A stretch of 64,000 nt of DNA, taken from CAWICD01 sp052267165. GTDB lineage: Bacteria; Vulcanimicrobiota; Vulcanimicrobiia; Vulcanimicrobiales; Vulcanimicrobiaceae. Within the stretch, counting starts at the first letter, position 1. Every line of letters begins with the position of its first letter. Below are positions 17,389 through 25,250 of the stretch, in pieces. Under the pieces are notes generated by a model that saw only the letters and a list, made by a program, of their open reading frames with translations, was not told the DNA's origin and did no database searches. The stretch is from assembly GCA_052267165.1 (NCBI GenBank), contig JBKQHO010000050.1:1-64000 (forward strand). Direction: 5' to 3'. Both the position numbers and the translations under genes were made by a program.

Positions 17389-18267
17389 GTGCTCGTTCAG
17401 CAACTCGCCAACGGGCTCTTCCTCGGGGCGGTCTACGCGCTTTTCGCCATCGGGTACACGCTGGTCTTCGGCGTGCTCGACATCCTCAATCTCGCGCACG
17501 CCGCGATCTTCATGGCGGCGGCTTTTGCCGCGCTCTGGTTCATCGGGGCCGGAGTGCCGGTCGCCCTCGCGCTGCTGTTGGCGGTCGCGGTGGCGGGGCT
17601 GCTTGGCGTTTTGCTCGACCGGGTCGCCTTCGCGCCGCTGCGCCGGCGCAACGCCGGCACGCTCGTGCCGCTGATCTCGAGCATCGGCGCGGCGATCGTC
17701 ATCCAAGGCGTCGTGCGCGGCATTTTCGGGCCCGAAGAGCGCGGTTTCGGCGCGAACCTCGTGCCGGCGACGACCTTCCACCTCGGCAGCCTCACCTTCG
17801 GAACGCTCGACCTGACGATCTTGCTCGTCTCGATCGGACTGATGCTGCTGCTCAACTTCGTCATGCGGCGCACGGCGCTGGGGCGTAACATTCGAGCCGT
17901 CGCCGAAGACCGGGTCGCCGCCGCGCTGCTCGGAATCGACTTGGAGCGCACCATCGCCCTGACGTTCTTCATCGCCTCCGCGCTCGGCGGTGCCGCCGGC
18001 ATCCTGGTCGGGCTGCAGTACAATAGCGTCAGCGTCGACATGGGTTCGCGCATCGAACTCAAAGGGCTCGCCATCATCATCTTGGGGGGCATGGGCAGCA
18101 TCACCGGCGCCGTCATCGGCGCATTCTTGCTGGCCGTGGTCGAGACGCTCTCGGTCGCGTACATCTCCTCGAGTTACCGCGACGCGATCGCCTTCGGCGT
18201 GATGTTCCTGATCCTCGTGCTCCGCCCGACCGGTCTGCTCGGCAAGCGCGCGCTTCGCGCAGCGTAG
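17389..18267 (+). CDS. livH: Branched-chain amino acid ABC transporter permease LivH
   Basis: Inner-membrane permease of 292 residues with about eight hydrophobic segments and the family start LANGLFLGAVYALFAIGYTL (split here as seen). The conserved cytoplasmic loop around RNIRAVAEDRVAAALLGID, which contacts the ATPase, is present. GTG start 28 bases after livJ. It pairs with LivM to form the channel. Confidence 0.92.
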   Translation: MLVQQLANGLFLGAVYALFAIGYTLVFGVLDILNLAHAAIFMAAAFAALWFIGAGVPVALALLLAVAVAGLLGVLLDRVAFAPLRRRNAGTLVPLISSIGAAIVIQGVVRGIFGPEERGFGANLVPATTFHLGSLTFGTLDLTILLVSIGLMLLLNFVMRRTALGRNIRAVAEDRVAAALLGIDLERTIALTFFIASALGGAAGILVGLQYNSVSVDMGSRIELKGLAIIILGGMGSITGAVIGAFLLAVVETLSVAYISSSYRDAIAFGVMFLILVLRPTGLLGKRALRAA

Positions 18268-18283
18268 TGGACACTGGCAGTAA

Positions 18284-19111
18284 ATGATGCTGGCGTTCTT
18301 CGCGCAGCACTCGAAGCTGATCGATCAGATCGGGATCAACGCGTTGCTCGCGCTCTCGCTCTCGCTCTCGCTGCGCGCCGGTCAGCTCGCGCTGGCCCAA
18401 GCGGCGTTCATGGGGATCGCCGCGTACGTCAGCGCGATCGGCGCCGTCAACGCGGGCTGGAACCTGCCGGAGTCGGCGCTCGCGGGAGCGCTCGTGGCCG
18501 GAGCCGTGGCCGTGCTGCTCGCGCTCCCGATCGGGCGCTTGCGCGGGGTGTTTCTGGCGATCGCGACGATCGGCTTCGGCGAGATCGCGCGGATCGCCGA
18601 AGTGAATGCGCCGGTCACCGGCGGCGCCGAGGGCTTCTCGAACATTCCCAACGACGCGAACACCGCTTGGATCTACGGGACCCTCGTCCTCACCGGCGTC
18701 GTCCTCTTCTTCTTGGACCGCACGAAGTTCGCGCTCGCGGTCGCCGCGACGCGCGAGGACGAGAACGCCGCGCGCGGCGTCGGCATCGACGTGGCCCGGG
18801 TTCGCATGCTGACGCTGGCCGGCGGTGCCGTGGTTGCGGGGCTCGCCGGCGCGCTCTACGCCCACGCGAACTTCTTCATCACCCCCGGCGACTTCGGCTT
18901 CGCGCGCATGGAGCAGATCCTCGTGTACTGCGTCATCGGAGGCGTCACGAGCTCCCTCGGCGCCGTGCTCGGCGCGGCGCTGATGACGATCCTGCCCGAG
19001 GTCGTCCGCTTTCTGCAAGACTACCGTGAGGTGACGAGCGGCGCGATCCTGCTCGGCATCGTCCTGTTCGCGCCCGACGGCATCGCGGCGCTCTGGAAGC
19101 GGCGCGCATGA
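18284..19111 (+). CDS. livM: Branched-chain amino acid ABC transporter permease LivM
   Basis: Second permease subunit, 275 residues, about eight hydrophobic segments. The LivM signature GAEGFSNIP (substrate-path region) and the coupling loop AVAATREDENAARGVGIDV are visible. It lacks the long N-terminal extension of E. coli LivM, which is common outside enterics. A run of CTCGCT hexamers near the start (about 18351-18372) encodes alternating Ser and Leu. The end overlaps the livG ATG by four bases. Confidence 0.92.
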   Translation: MMLAFFAQHSKLIDQIGINALLALSLSLSLRAGQLALAQAAFMGIAAYVSAIGAVNAGWNLPESALAGALVAGAVAVLLALPIGRLRGVFLAIATIGFGEIARIAEVNAPVTGGAEGFSNIPNDANTAWIYGTLVLTGVVLFFLDRTKFALAVAATREDENAARGVGIDVARVRMLTLAGGAVVAGLAGALYAHANFFITPGDFGFARMEQILVYCVIGGVTSSLGAVLGAALMTILPEVVRFLQDYREVTSGAILLGIVLFAPDGIAALWKRRA

Positions 19112-19836
19112 GCGCGGCGGGACGTGAGCTCGTCGTCACGAGCGTCAGCGTGCGCTACGGTGGCGTGGCCGCGCTCGACGAGGTCAGCCTGACGGTCGCG
19201 CCCGGTGCCGTGGTCGGGCTGATCGGACCCAACGGCGCGGGCAAAACGACGCTCATCAACGCGGTCACGGGCGTCGTGCGGCCCACCGGGGGGCGCATCG
19301 CGCTCGGGGCGACGCAGCTCGAGCGCTTGCCTCAGCACCGCGTCGCCCGCGCGGGCATCGCGCGCACCTATCAAAACATCCGGCTCTTCAGCACGCTCTC
19401 CGTCGCCGACAACGTGCGCGCGGGCGCGATCGCCCGGCCGGGTCACCTCTCCGACGCGGACGCGCGCGCGCTGCTCGCGCGTTCCGCGATGCACGAAGTG
19501 GAACTGACCCGGCACGCCGGTTCGCTGCCGTACGGCGAGCAACGCCGCTTGGAGATCGCGCGCGCGCTGGCCGCGCGGCCGGCGATCCTGCTGCTCGACG
19601 AACCCGCGGCGGGCATGAACCCCGCGGAGACGGGCCAGCTGCGCGAGGTGATCCGGACGATCGCCGCCGAGGGTACGGGCGTGCTGCTCGTCGAGCACGA
19701 CATGCCGCTCGTCGCCGCGGTCTGCGACCGCGTCGTCGTCCTCAACTTCGGCGAGGTTATCGCCACCGGAACGCCGGCCTCGGTCGCGCGAGATCCGATC
19801 GTCATCGAAGCCTACCTCGGCACGAGCGGCACGTGA
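19108..19836 (+). CDS. livG: Branched-chain amino acid ABC transporter ATP-binding protein LivG
   Basis: Cytoplasmic ATPase of 242 residues. Walker A GPNGAGKTTL, the LivG-typical RTYQNIRLF segment, Walker B ILLLDEPAAGMNP and the switch histidine in VEHDM are all visible. The ABC signature is unusually reduced: where LSYGxQRR is expected the sequence reads LPYGEQRR, which is common in LivG. Overlaps livM and livF by four bases each. Confidence 0.93.
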   Translation: MSAAGRELVVTSVSVRYGGVAALDEVSLTVAPGAVVGLIGPNGAGKTTLINAVTGVVRPTGGRIALGATQLERLPQHRVARAGIARTYQNIRLFSTLSVADNVRAGAIARPGHLSDADARALLARSAMHEVELTRHAGSLPYGEQRRLEIARALAARPAILLLDEPAAGMNPAETGQLREVIRTIAAEGTGVLLVEHDMPLVAAVCDRVVVLNFGEVIATGTPASVARDPIVIEAYLGTSGT

Positions 19837-20576
19837 CCGCGCCAGCGCCCGCGCTGCTGCAGATCGAGGGCCTGCGCGCGGGGTACGGCCGGATCGAGAT
19901 CCTGCACGGCGTTTCCTTGCGGCTCGAAGCGCACACGTTGTGCGCGATCGTCGGCGCGAACGGCGCCGGCAAGACGACCCTGCTCAAGACGCTCTCGCGT
20001 CTGCTGCCGGTGCGCGCCGGCAGCATGCTCTTCGACGGGAAGTCGATCGCGCGCGCGGCCTCGCACGAGGTCGTGCGCGCGGGCCTGATCCACGTTCCCG
20101 AAGGCCGCCGCATGCTCGCCTCGATGTCGGTCGAGGAGAACCTGCTGATCGCGGCCTCGACCGGCCGCACCGACGACCCGCCAGGCGAGATCGAAAGCAT
20201 CTACGAGCGCTTCCCCATTTTACGCGAGCGGCGCAACGTCGCCGCCGGCTCGCTTTCGGGCGGCGAGCAGCAAATGGTCGCGATCGCCCGCGCGCTCGTC
20301 GCCAAACCCAAGGCGCTCCTGCTCGACGAACCGTCGATGGGCCTCGCCCCCAAGCTCGTCGAGCAAGTCTTCGAGATCGTCGCCGCCGAGCGCGCGCGCG
20401 GGACCTCGATCCTGCTCGTCGAGCAGAACGCGCGCAAGGCGCTGGCCGTGGCCGACTACGCGTACGTCCTCGAACGGGGCACGATCACGCTCGAAGGCCG
20501 CGGCGCCGACCTGTTGCGCCGCCCCGAGATCACCGCGGCCTATCTAGGCGAAGCCGCCGACCCTTCAGCCTCATAG
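19833..20576 (+). CDS. livF: Branched-chain amino acid ABC transporter ATP-binding protein LivF
   Basis: Second ATPase, 247 residues. Walker A GANGAGKTTLL, LivF-typical VPEGRRMLASMSVEENL, signature LSGGEQQMVAIARAL and Walker B ALLLDEPSMGLAPK are visible. GTG start overlaps livG. The TAG stop lies next to the stop of the convergent lipoprotein gene; the two coding regions overlap tail to tail by six bases (20571-20576), leaving no room for a classical terminator. Confidence 0.93.
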   Translation: MTAPAPALLQIEGLRAGYGRIEILHGVSLRLEAHTLCAIVGANGAGKTTLLKTLSRLLPVRAGSMLFDGKSIARAASHEVVRAGLIHVPEGRRMLASMSVEENLLIAASTGRTDDPPGEIESIYERFPILRERRNVAAGSLSGGEQQMVAIARALVAKPKALLLDEPSMGLAPKLVEQVFEIVAAERARGTSILLVEQNARKALAVADYAYVLERGTITLEGRGADLLRRPEITAAYLGEAADPSAS

Positions 20577-21089
20577 TCCCTGCCACGCCGTGAACGGCGG
20601 GGGCGTGGCGTAAGGCGGCCCGGCCTCGAGCACGATGTCGGCGTGCTGCGTGAGCTCGATCCGGCGCGGGTCGCCTCGATAGAGCCGGCCGTCGACGTAG
20701 GCGCGGAGCGCGCCGCGCCCCACGCGCGCGGGCCCTGCTTCGGTTTCGCTCAGCGGCTGGCCCCAGATGTCGAAGAACTCACCTAGCGTGAAGACGCGAA
20801 AGCTCGGCGACTCGACATGGATGATGCCGTCGGGCGTATGCGTATGGATCCAGTACAGACAACCGGCCAGAATCGGACGGCCGACGTCGCTCGGAATCGG
20901 AACGGCCTGCCCCCGGTCGTAGAGCGCGAGATGCTGGTGCACGTGCATGACCGTGCCCTCCGCGTGCTCGCAGGGAATACCGTCGATGGGATCGCCGGGT
21001 TCCGACCCGGCCGCAAACGCGGCCAGCGGCCCGCACGCCGTCAGGAAGAACGTCGCGCCGAGCGCGCAGGTGAGCAGCCTGGTCAGCAT
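20571..21089 (-). CDS. Putative lipoprotein with a His-rich conserved domain
   Basis: A 172-residue exported protein. The N-terminus is a lipoprotein signal with the lipobox LTAC (MLTRLLTCALGATFFLTAC). The mature part has paired histidine motifs, MHVHQHLALY and WIHTHTPDGIIHVESP, followed by FTLGEFFDIWGQPLS. From memory this HxH...HTH...HVE pattern is a widespread exported domain of unknown function. The histidines could bind metal, but that is inference. A longer in-frame start at 21194 would put about 35 non-hydrophobic residues before the signal and is rejected. Confidence 0.7.
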   Translation of the reverse strand: MLTRLLTCALGATFFLTACGPLAAFAAGSEPGDPIDGIPCEHAEGTVMHVHQHLALYDRGQAVPIPSDVGRPILAGCLYWIHTHTPDGIIHVESPSFRVFTLGEFFDIWGQPLSETEAGPARVGRGALRAYVDGRLYRGDPRRIELTQHADIVLEAGPPYATPPPFTAWQGL

Positions 21090-21423
21090 TCCGAAAAAGA
21101 CTCCGAAGTGTGAGTAGCCGGTGGAATTCTGCGAATAAGCAAACTTTCTTGTGGATTGGCTGTGGGTAGCGGCACAAGGCTCTTGAACCCGCACGGGGTC
21201 AGGTGGTAAAGTCTAATCACTTCAGAGATGAAGTGCGTCGAACGTGACGACGCGATCGACACCTCGAAAGAACACCGCTTCGCGGCGGACATCTGGAGGG
21301 CCGATCGAACCGCACGCCGGTGAAAGAGCGCCTCGAGCAATCGAGTACGCGTCACCGCTCGGGCAAGTGACACGTCGGCGGGGTCTTGTCGGAAACGGCA
21401 GGGCCCCGTTAGCTTGGCGCGCT
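21090..21423. other. Intergenic region without recognised gene
   Basis: 334 bp between two minus-strand genes. I see one small perfect hairpin, CACTTC-N6-GAAGTG around 21220-21237, and nothing that matches a tRNA, a known riboswitch core or a credible small coding frame. It should hold the promoter of the downstream lipoprotein gene. Confidence 0.4.
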
Positions 21424-22407
21424 TCATGCGCGCGCGTCGTAGCGAGCCAAGATCGCTCGCGCCAGCGCGGCGGCGGCCTCGCGCACCGCGGCGGGCGCGA
21501 CGATCTCGGCTTCGGCGCCCCACTTCATCGCCCAGCGCACGAACTCGTCCGCGTCGGAGATCGTGTACGTGATCTCGACGCTTCCGTCGGCAAGCTCGTC
21601 AATCGTGCGCTCACGCACGACCCGGTCCGCCAGCGCCGCGCGCCCCACGACCGAAGAATAGCGGACGGTCACGAGCATCGAAGAGTCCGCGTGCATGATG
21701 CCGCTGACCGAGCGCGCCGCGAACGCTTCCAAATCGAAGTCGTCGGGCATGCTGAAGCGCTGCGGCGCGGTCTGCGCGTCGGAGATCGAGTCGAGCGCGA
21801 ACACTCTCGTCGCGCCGCGGCCCCGGTCGTGGACGACGGCGTACACGCGTCCGGCCGAAACGACGAAGCCGTACGGGTCGACGTGCCGGCGCGAACGGCG
21901 GCCGGCTTTGTCGACGTAGGCGAAGCGCACGCTCTGGCGGTCGCGTTGCGCGCGCTGCAGCAGCTCGAAGGCCAGGCTGCGCTCGGGATCGAGCTGCGCG
22001 TCGGGGAGCTGCACGCGGACCGCCGGGCGCGCGGCCGCGGCATTCGCGCCGCGGCCGGCGACGTAGGTGAGCTTTTCGGTGACCTCGTCGATCGAGGAGC
22101 CGATCTTGCCCCCGAGCGAGCCGGCGATGCCTTTGAGCGCGAGCAGCCCGAAAAGCTCGTTGCCCGACAGCTCGAGCCGCCGCAGCGAATAGCCGTGCTC
22201 GAATCGGTAGGTGCCGCTCTGACGGTCGAAATACCAAGGAAAGCCCGACTCCGCCAGCGTCGCCAAATAGCGCCGCAACGTGCGCGTGCCGGGCGGCCGC
22301 TCATCGTCGATGCGCTCCTTGAGAGCCTCGAAGCCGTAGCGCCCCTCGTCGATGGCCGCCAGCAGCCGGAGTAAGAGGGCGATCTTCGGCGTCCGGCTTA
22401 CGGGCAT
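21424..22407 (-). CDS. WYL-domain transcriptional regulator
   Basis: A 327-residue protein. The N-terminal winged-helix part is recognisable from KIALLLRLLAAIDEG and the TLRRYLATLAESGFPWYF region. The central WYL-type domain contains VDPYGFVVSAGRVYAV, and the C-terminal extension (VRWAMKWGAEAEIVAP) is typical of DeoR/YafY-like WYL regulators. Such proteins sense small ligands or nucleic acids and often control DNA-damage or defence genes; no defence genes are next to it here. ATG 22407 (MPVSRTPK) fits the family start; the in-frame extension to 22578 is not conserved-looking. It is divergent from the tiny gene at 22477. Confidence 0.82.
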   Translation of the reverse strand: MPVSRTPKIALLLRLLAAIDEGRYGFEALKERIDDERPPGTRTLRRYLATLAESGFPWYFDRQSGTYRFEHGYSLRRLELSGNELFGLLALKGIAGSLGGKIGSSIDEVTEKLTYVAGRGANAAAARPAVRVQLPDAQLDPERSLAFELLQRAQRDRQSVRFAYVDKAGRRSRRHVDPYGFVVSAGRVYAVVHDRGRGATRVFALDSISDAQTAPQRFSMPDDFDLEAFAARSVSGIMHADSSMLVTVRYSSVVGRAALADRVVRERTIDELADGSVEITYTISDADEFVRWAMKWGAEAEIVAPAAVREAAAALARAILARYDARA

Positions 22408-22476
22408 GGAAGCAGATTCGCCGGCCGGCCCGCAGAAGACGACTGCAAAGACTTCATCGAGAAAGAGATTCCGCTC

Positions 22477-22629
22477 ATGGCATATCAAGTTACCTGTCCG
22501 CTTTGCGGGCAAGGCATCACGGGCGACGACGAGGAGACGCTGGTCGTGGCTTGCGATGCGCACGGCGACGAATCGCACGGCACGCGCGCGCCGCGCGAGA
22601 TGATCCTCGCGGCGGCTACCGAGGTTTAA
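22477..22629 (+). CDS. Small 50-residue C2H2 zinc-finger-like protein
   Basis: Fifty residues starting MAYQVTCPLCGQGITG. Cys7 and Cys10 (CPLC) and His29 and His34 (HGDESH) form a CxxC-x18-HxxxxH spacing like a small zinc-binding fold. The pattern resembles short DUF1059-type proteins, from memory. An AAAGAGA sequence lies about nine bases upstream of the ATG. It runs divergently from the WYL regulator and convergently toward the HigA-like gene. Function unknown. Confidence 0.6.
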   Translation: MAYQVTCPLCGQGITGDDEETLVVACDAHGDESHGTRAPREMILAAATEV

Positions 22630-22666
22630 CGCACTCGGCCGCGGCGCTGGTGGCCTGTAACGGCCA

Positions 22667-23320
22667 CTAGCCGCCGCGCAAGCGCTCGAGCACCGTGCGG
22701 TGCTCCGGTCCGATCGCCAGATCGGCGCGCAGCCCGCTGTAGAACCACTCGATCCAGGCCTGGAAACGGACGTAGGGCAGCAACATGCGTCCGTCGAGGT
22801 TCTTGAGGATCGGCCCCGTCCAAATCACCCGGCCCTTTGCGTCGTAGACGCGCAGGCGGTCCCCCACCCAGAGCGAGTGCAGCCCACGGTACGGGTCGAG
22901 CGGAGACACGTCGGCCACGTCTTCCCGAAAGAAGAGACTGAAGCCGCCGTAGCCCTCGTCCCCGTCTTCGGCGTTGGCCTCCGCGAGGCGGCCGTGCAGC
23001 GCCTCCTCCGGGAAGTCGTCGTCGGCCGGCGCGGGCAAGACCCCGATCGTTTGCACGGCCGGGTCGGTTCGTAAAAGCGCCAGGTCGTACTTCATCTGCA
23101 TCTGCACGATCTTGTCCGCCGGCAGCTCGAAGGCTCGCGCCAAGCGTGCCGCGGTCTCGGGATCGAATGAGGCTTCGCCCCGTAAGATCGCCGTCAGACG
23201 CTCCGGATCGACGCCGATGTGGCGCGCCAATTCGGCCGGCTCGAGCGCCAGGGGCGCGAGAAACTCCCGAGCAATGAGGGGACCGGGGTGGGCGCCGCCC
23301 GATCTCTGCTCTGGAGTCAT
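22667..23320 (-). CDS. HigA-like XRE-domain protein with a long C-terminal extension
   Basis: A 217-residue protein. Residues about 13-75 match HigA-type antitoxin helix-turn-helix domains (PGPLIAREFLAPLALEPAELA, then LTAILRGEASFDPETAARLARAF). The rest, about 140 residues with acidic stretches and LDGRMLLPYVRFQAWIEWF, matches nothing I recognise. HigA antitoxins are usually about 100 residues and follow higB; no toxin gene is adjacent. It may be a stand-alone regulator. ATG 23320 is chosen; no strong ribosome-binding site is visible. Confidence 0.6.
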   Translation of the reverse strand: MTPEQRSGGAHPGPLIAREFLAPLALEPAELARHIGVDPERLTAILRGEASFDPETAARLARAFELPADKIVQMQMKYDLALLRTDPAVQTIGVLPAPADDDFPEEALHGRLAEANAEDGDEGYGGFSLFFREDVADVSPLDPYRGLHSLWVGDRLRVYDAKGRVIWTGPILKNLDGRMLLPYVRFQAWIEWFYSGLRADLAIGPEHRTVLERLRGG

Positions 23321-23543
23321 GTCCACGTCCGAGCCTGTCGTTGCAAGCTTTTCGGTTCGACGACAGCCCGAGAGCGGCCCGCAATCACCGGCTACGTAGC
23401 GTCCGGCAACGACCCGTTGCCGGCGATCGTTCTCCCCTTTTAGCAAGCAAAGCAGACAACGGTTATCCCAGGCTAATCCAAGCAAATTCGGTCATAATCG
23501 GCACTGCGGGGTTTCCCAGTTCTTGCCTGAATAAGGATATCCG

Positions 23544-23933
23544 ATGTTCGTGCCGCGATCCAGCTTGCTTTGCACTGCCCTCTTGACGACGGTCCTGGGC
23601 TGCGGCGCCGCGCCCGCGCTCGCAGCACAAGTCGCCGGAGCGGCGCCGTACATGCTGGCCCAAGATGCGCCCGCGCCGGCGGCCTCGGGACGGGGCCATC
23701 GCTTCGGCGAGATCTTGATGAGCCTCGGCCTGAGCGATCAGCAGAAGTCGCAGATCCGCTCGATCATGCAAACCTCTCGCCAGCAAAACAAAAACGCCGA
23801 CCCGGAGACCCGGCGCGCGAACCGGCAAGCCGCCTTCAAGAAGATCGACGCCGTCTTGGCTCCGGCGCAGCGCCAAACGCTCCACGCCAAGCTGGACGCG
23901 ATGCGCAAGGGCCAGGAAAGCCAGCCGCAGTAA
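23544..23933 (+). CDS. Spy/CpxP-like periplasmic protein
   Basis: A 129-residue protein with a signal peptide (residues 1-28, ending ALA) and a helical mature part. It includes LMSLGLSDQQKSQIRSIM and LAPAQRQTLHAKLDAM, which are LTxxQ-type motifs of the Spy/CpxP family of periplasmic chaperones and metal sensors. AAGGA lies about seven bases before the ATG. It ends three bases before the RND adaptor gene, so it is probably cotranscribed with that efflux system and may sense envelope stress. Confidence 0.75.
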   Translation: MFVPRSSLLCTALLTTVLGCGAAPALAAQVAGAAPYMLAQDAPAPAASGRGHRFGEILMSLGLSDQQKSQIRSIMQTSRQQNKNADPETRRANRQAAFKKIDAVLAPAQRQTLHAKLDAMRKGQESQPQ

Positions 23934-23936
23934 CCG

Positions 23937-25250
23937 GTGGGCGCGCTCCGCACGATACCGTTGTTGCTGGCAGCCGCAGCCGTCATCGCCGGCTGCGCTC
24001 AACAGCAGAAGCACACCCGCACCGCCGCATCGCCCAATCCGGTTCCAACCGTCGCCGCGCATACGACGACGGTGCGCGCCAGCTCGTCGATCTCGGGCAT
24101 CATCGCGCCGTACCAGAACGTCGCCATCACCAGCTCGCTCTCCGAGCCGACCGACGAGGTGCGCGTCAACGAGGGCGACCGCGTCACCGCCGCCGAGGTG
24201 ATCGCCGTACTCGATACCGCCGACCTGCGGGCCCAGCTCGCGCAAGCCGACAGCACGGTCGAGACCGACGAGCGCACCGCTGAATCGGACGACGCGAAGG
24301 TCGAGCAGACGCGCTACACCGCCACGCTCAACATCGGGACCGGCGTCAACGGTGTCAGCACCGCCGCCGCCGCGCTCGCTCAGGCCCAGCAAACGCTGCG
24401 CAACGACCAAGCCAACCTCGTTCGCGACCGGTCGCTGGTCGCCAACGGCTACATCGCCCAACAAGCCCTCGATCAGCAAGCGACGACGGTCGTCAACGAC
24501 GAAGCCGCGGTGCGCAGCGCGCAGGCCAACCTGCAGACCGCGACCATCAACCGGCAGGTCAACGGAACGCAGAGCTCCGGCCTGCAGGCTGCCACGGTCG
24601 CGTCAGCGATCGCCGACGCCCGGGCTGCGCACGCGGTCGTCGATCAAGCTCGGGCATCGGTCCAGCAACTGCAAACGCAGATCGCCAAGGCGACGATCGT
24701 CTCGCCGGTCGACGGCGTCATCGTCAACCGCAACCTCAATCCCGGTGAGTACCCCGGCTCGCGCACGATCTTCACGATCCAACAGCTCGATCAAGTCTAC
24801 GCCGAGCTGAACGCCTCGAGCGAGGACACATTCGCCATCCCGGTCGGCGCGCCGGTGACGCTGACGGTCGCGGGCAGCGCCGGCCAGACCTACAAGGGCA
24901 ACGTGGTGGCGGTGCTCGGACAGGTCACGCCCGGCTCGACGAACTTTACCGTCAAAGTCTTGGTCCAGAATCCCGATCAGAAGTTGCAATCGGGTCTGCC
25001 CGTCTCGGCTACCGTGGCGCTGCCCGCCGTTCGCGGGATCGGCATTCCGACGACCGCCTTTCTCGACGACTCGCATAGCAGCGTCATGCTCGCCGACGAC
25101 GAGCTGGTCGACGTCGTCGCCAAGCTCGCTCACGTGCGCGAGCTGGCCTCCGACGGAACGACCTCGATCGTGACCGGCGTCAAGAACGGCCAGGCGGTCA
25201 TCGTCAACGGTCAACTCGGCCTCGCCGACGGACAAACGCTCACGCCCTGA
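23937..25250 (+). CDS. RND efflux periplasmic adaptor, lipoprotein
   Basis: Membrane fusion protein of 437 residues anchored as a lipoprotein (lipobox IAGC near residue 20). It has the split lipoyl domain, a helical hairpin rich in Ala and Gln (about residues 100-230) and the beta-barrel region starting ATIVSPVDGVIVNRNLNPGEYP. GTG start three bases after the spy-like stop; the stop overlaps the first pump gene (TGATG). It should connect one or both RND pumps downstream to an outer-membrane channel, which is not in this operon. Confidence 0.9.
   Translation: MGALRTIPLLLAAAAVIAGCAQQQKHTRTAASPNPVPTVAAHTTTVRASSSISGIIAPYQNVAITSSLSEPTDEVRVNEGDRVTAAEVIAVLDTADLRAQLAQADSTVETDERTAESDDAKVEQTRYTATLNIGTGVNGVSTAAAALAQAQQTLRNDQANLVRDRSLVANGYIAQQALDQQATTVVNDEAAVRSAQANLQTATINRQVNGTQSSGLQAATVASAIADARAAHAVVDQARASVQQLQTQIAKATIVSPVDGVIVNRNLNPGEYPGSRTIFTIQQLDQVYAELNASSEDTFAIPVGAPVTLTVAGSAGQTYKGNVVAVLGQVTPGSTNFTVKVLVQNPDQKLQSGLPVSATVALPAVRGIGIPTTAFLDDSHSSVMLADDELVDVVAKLAHVRELASDGTTSIVTGVKNGQAVIVNGQLGLADGQTLTP

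Noticed and set aside
18351..18372. CTCGCT hexamer run near the start of livM
   Set aside because: Considered as a phase-variable repeat, but six-base units do not shift the frame and the encoded Ser-Leu run fits a membrane helix.
21090..21423. Structured RNA or tRNA in the gap before the WYL gene
   Set aside because: No tRNA arms, RNase P, tmRNA or riboswitch core could be recognised; only a short hairpin is present.
22667..23320. HigBA toxin-antitoxin pair
   Set aside because: Only a HigA-like domain is present; neither neighbour resembles HigB.
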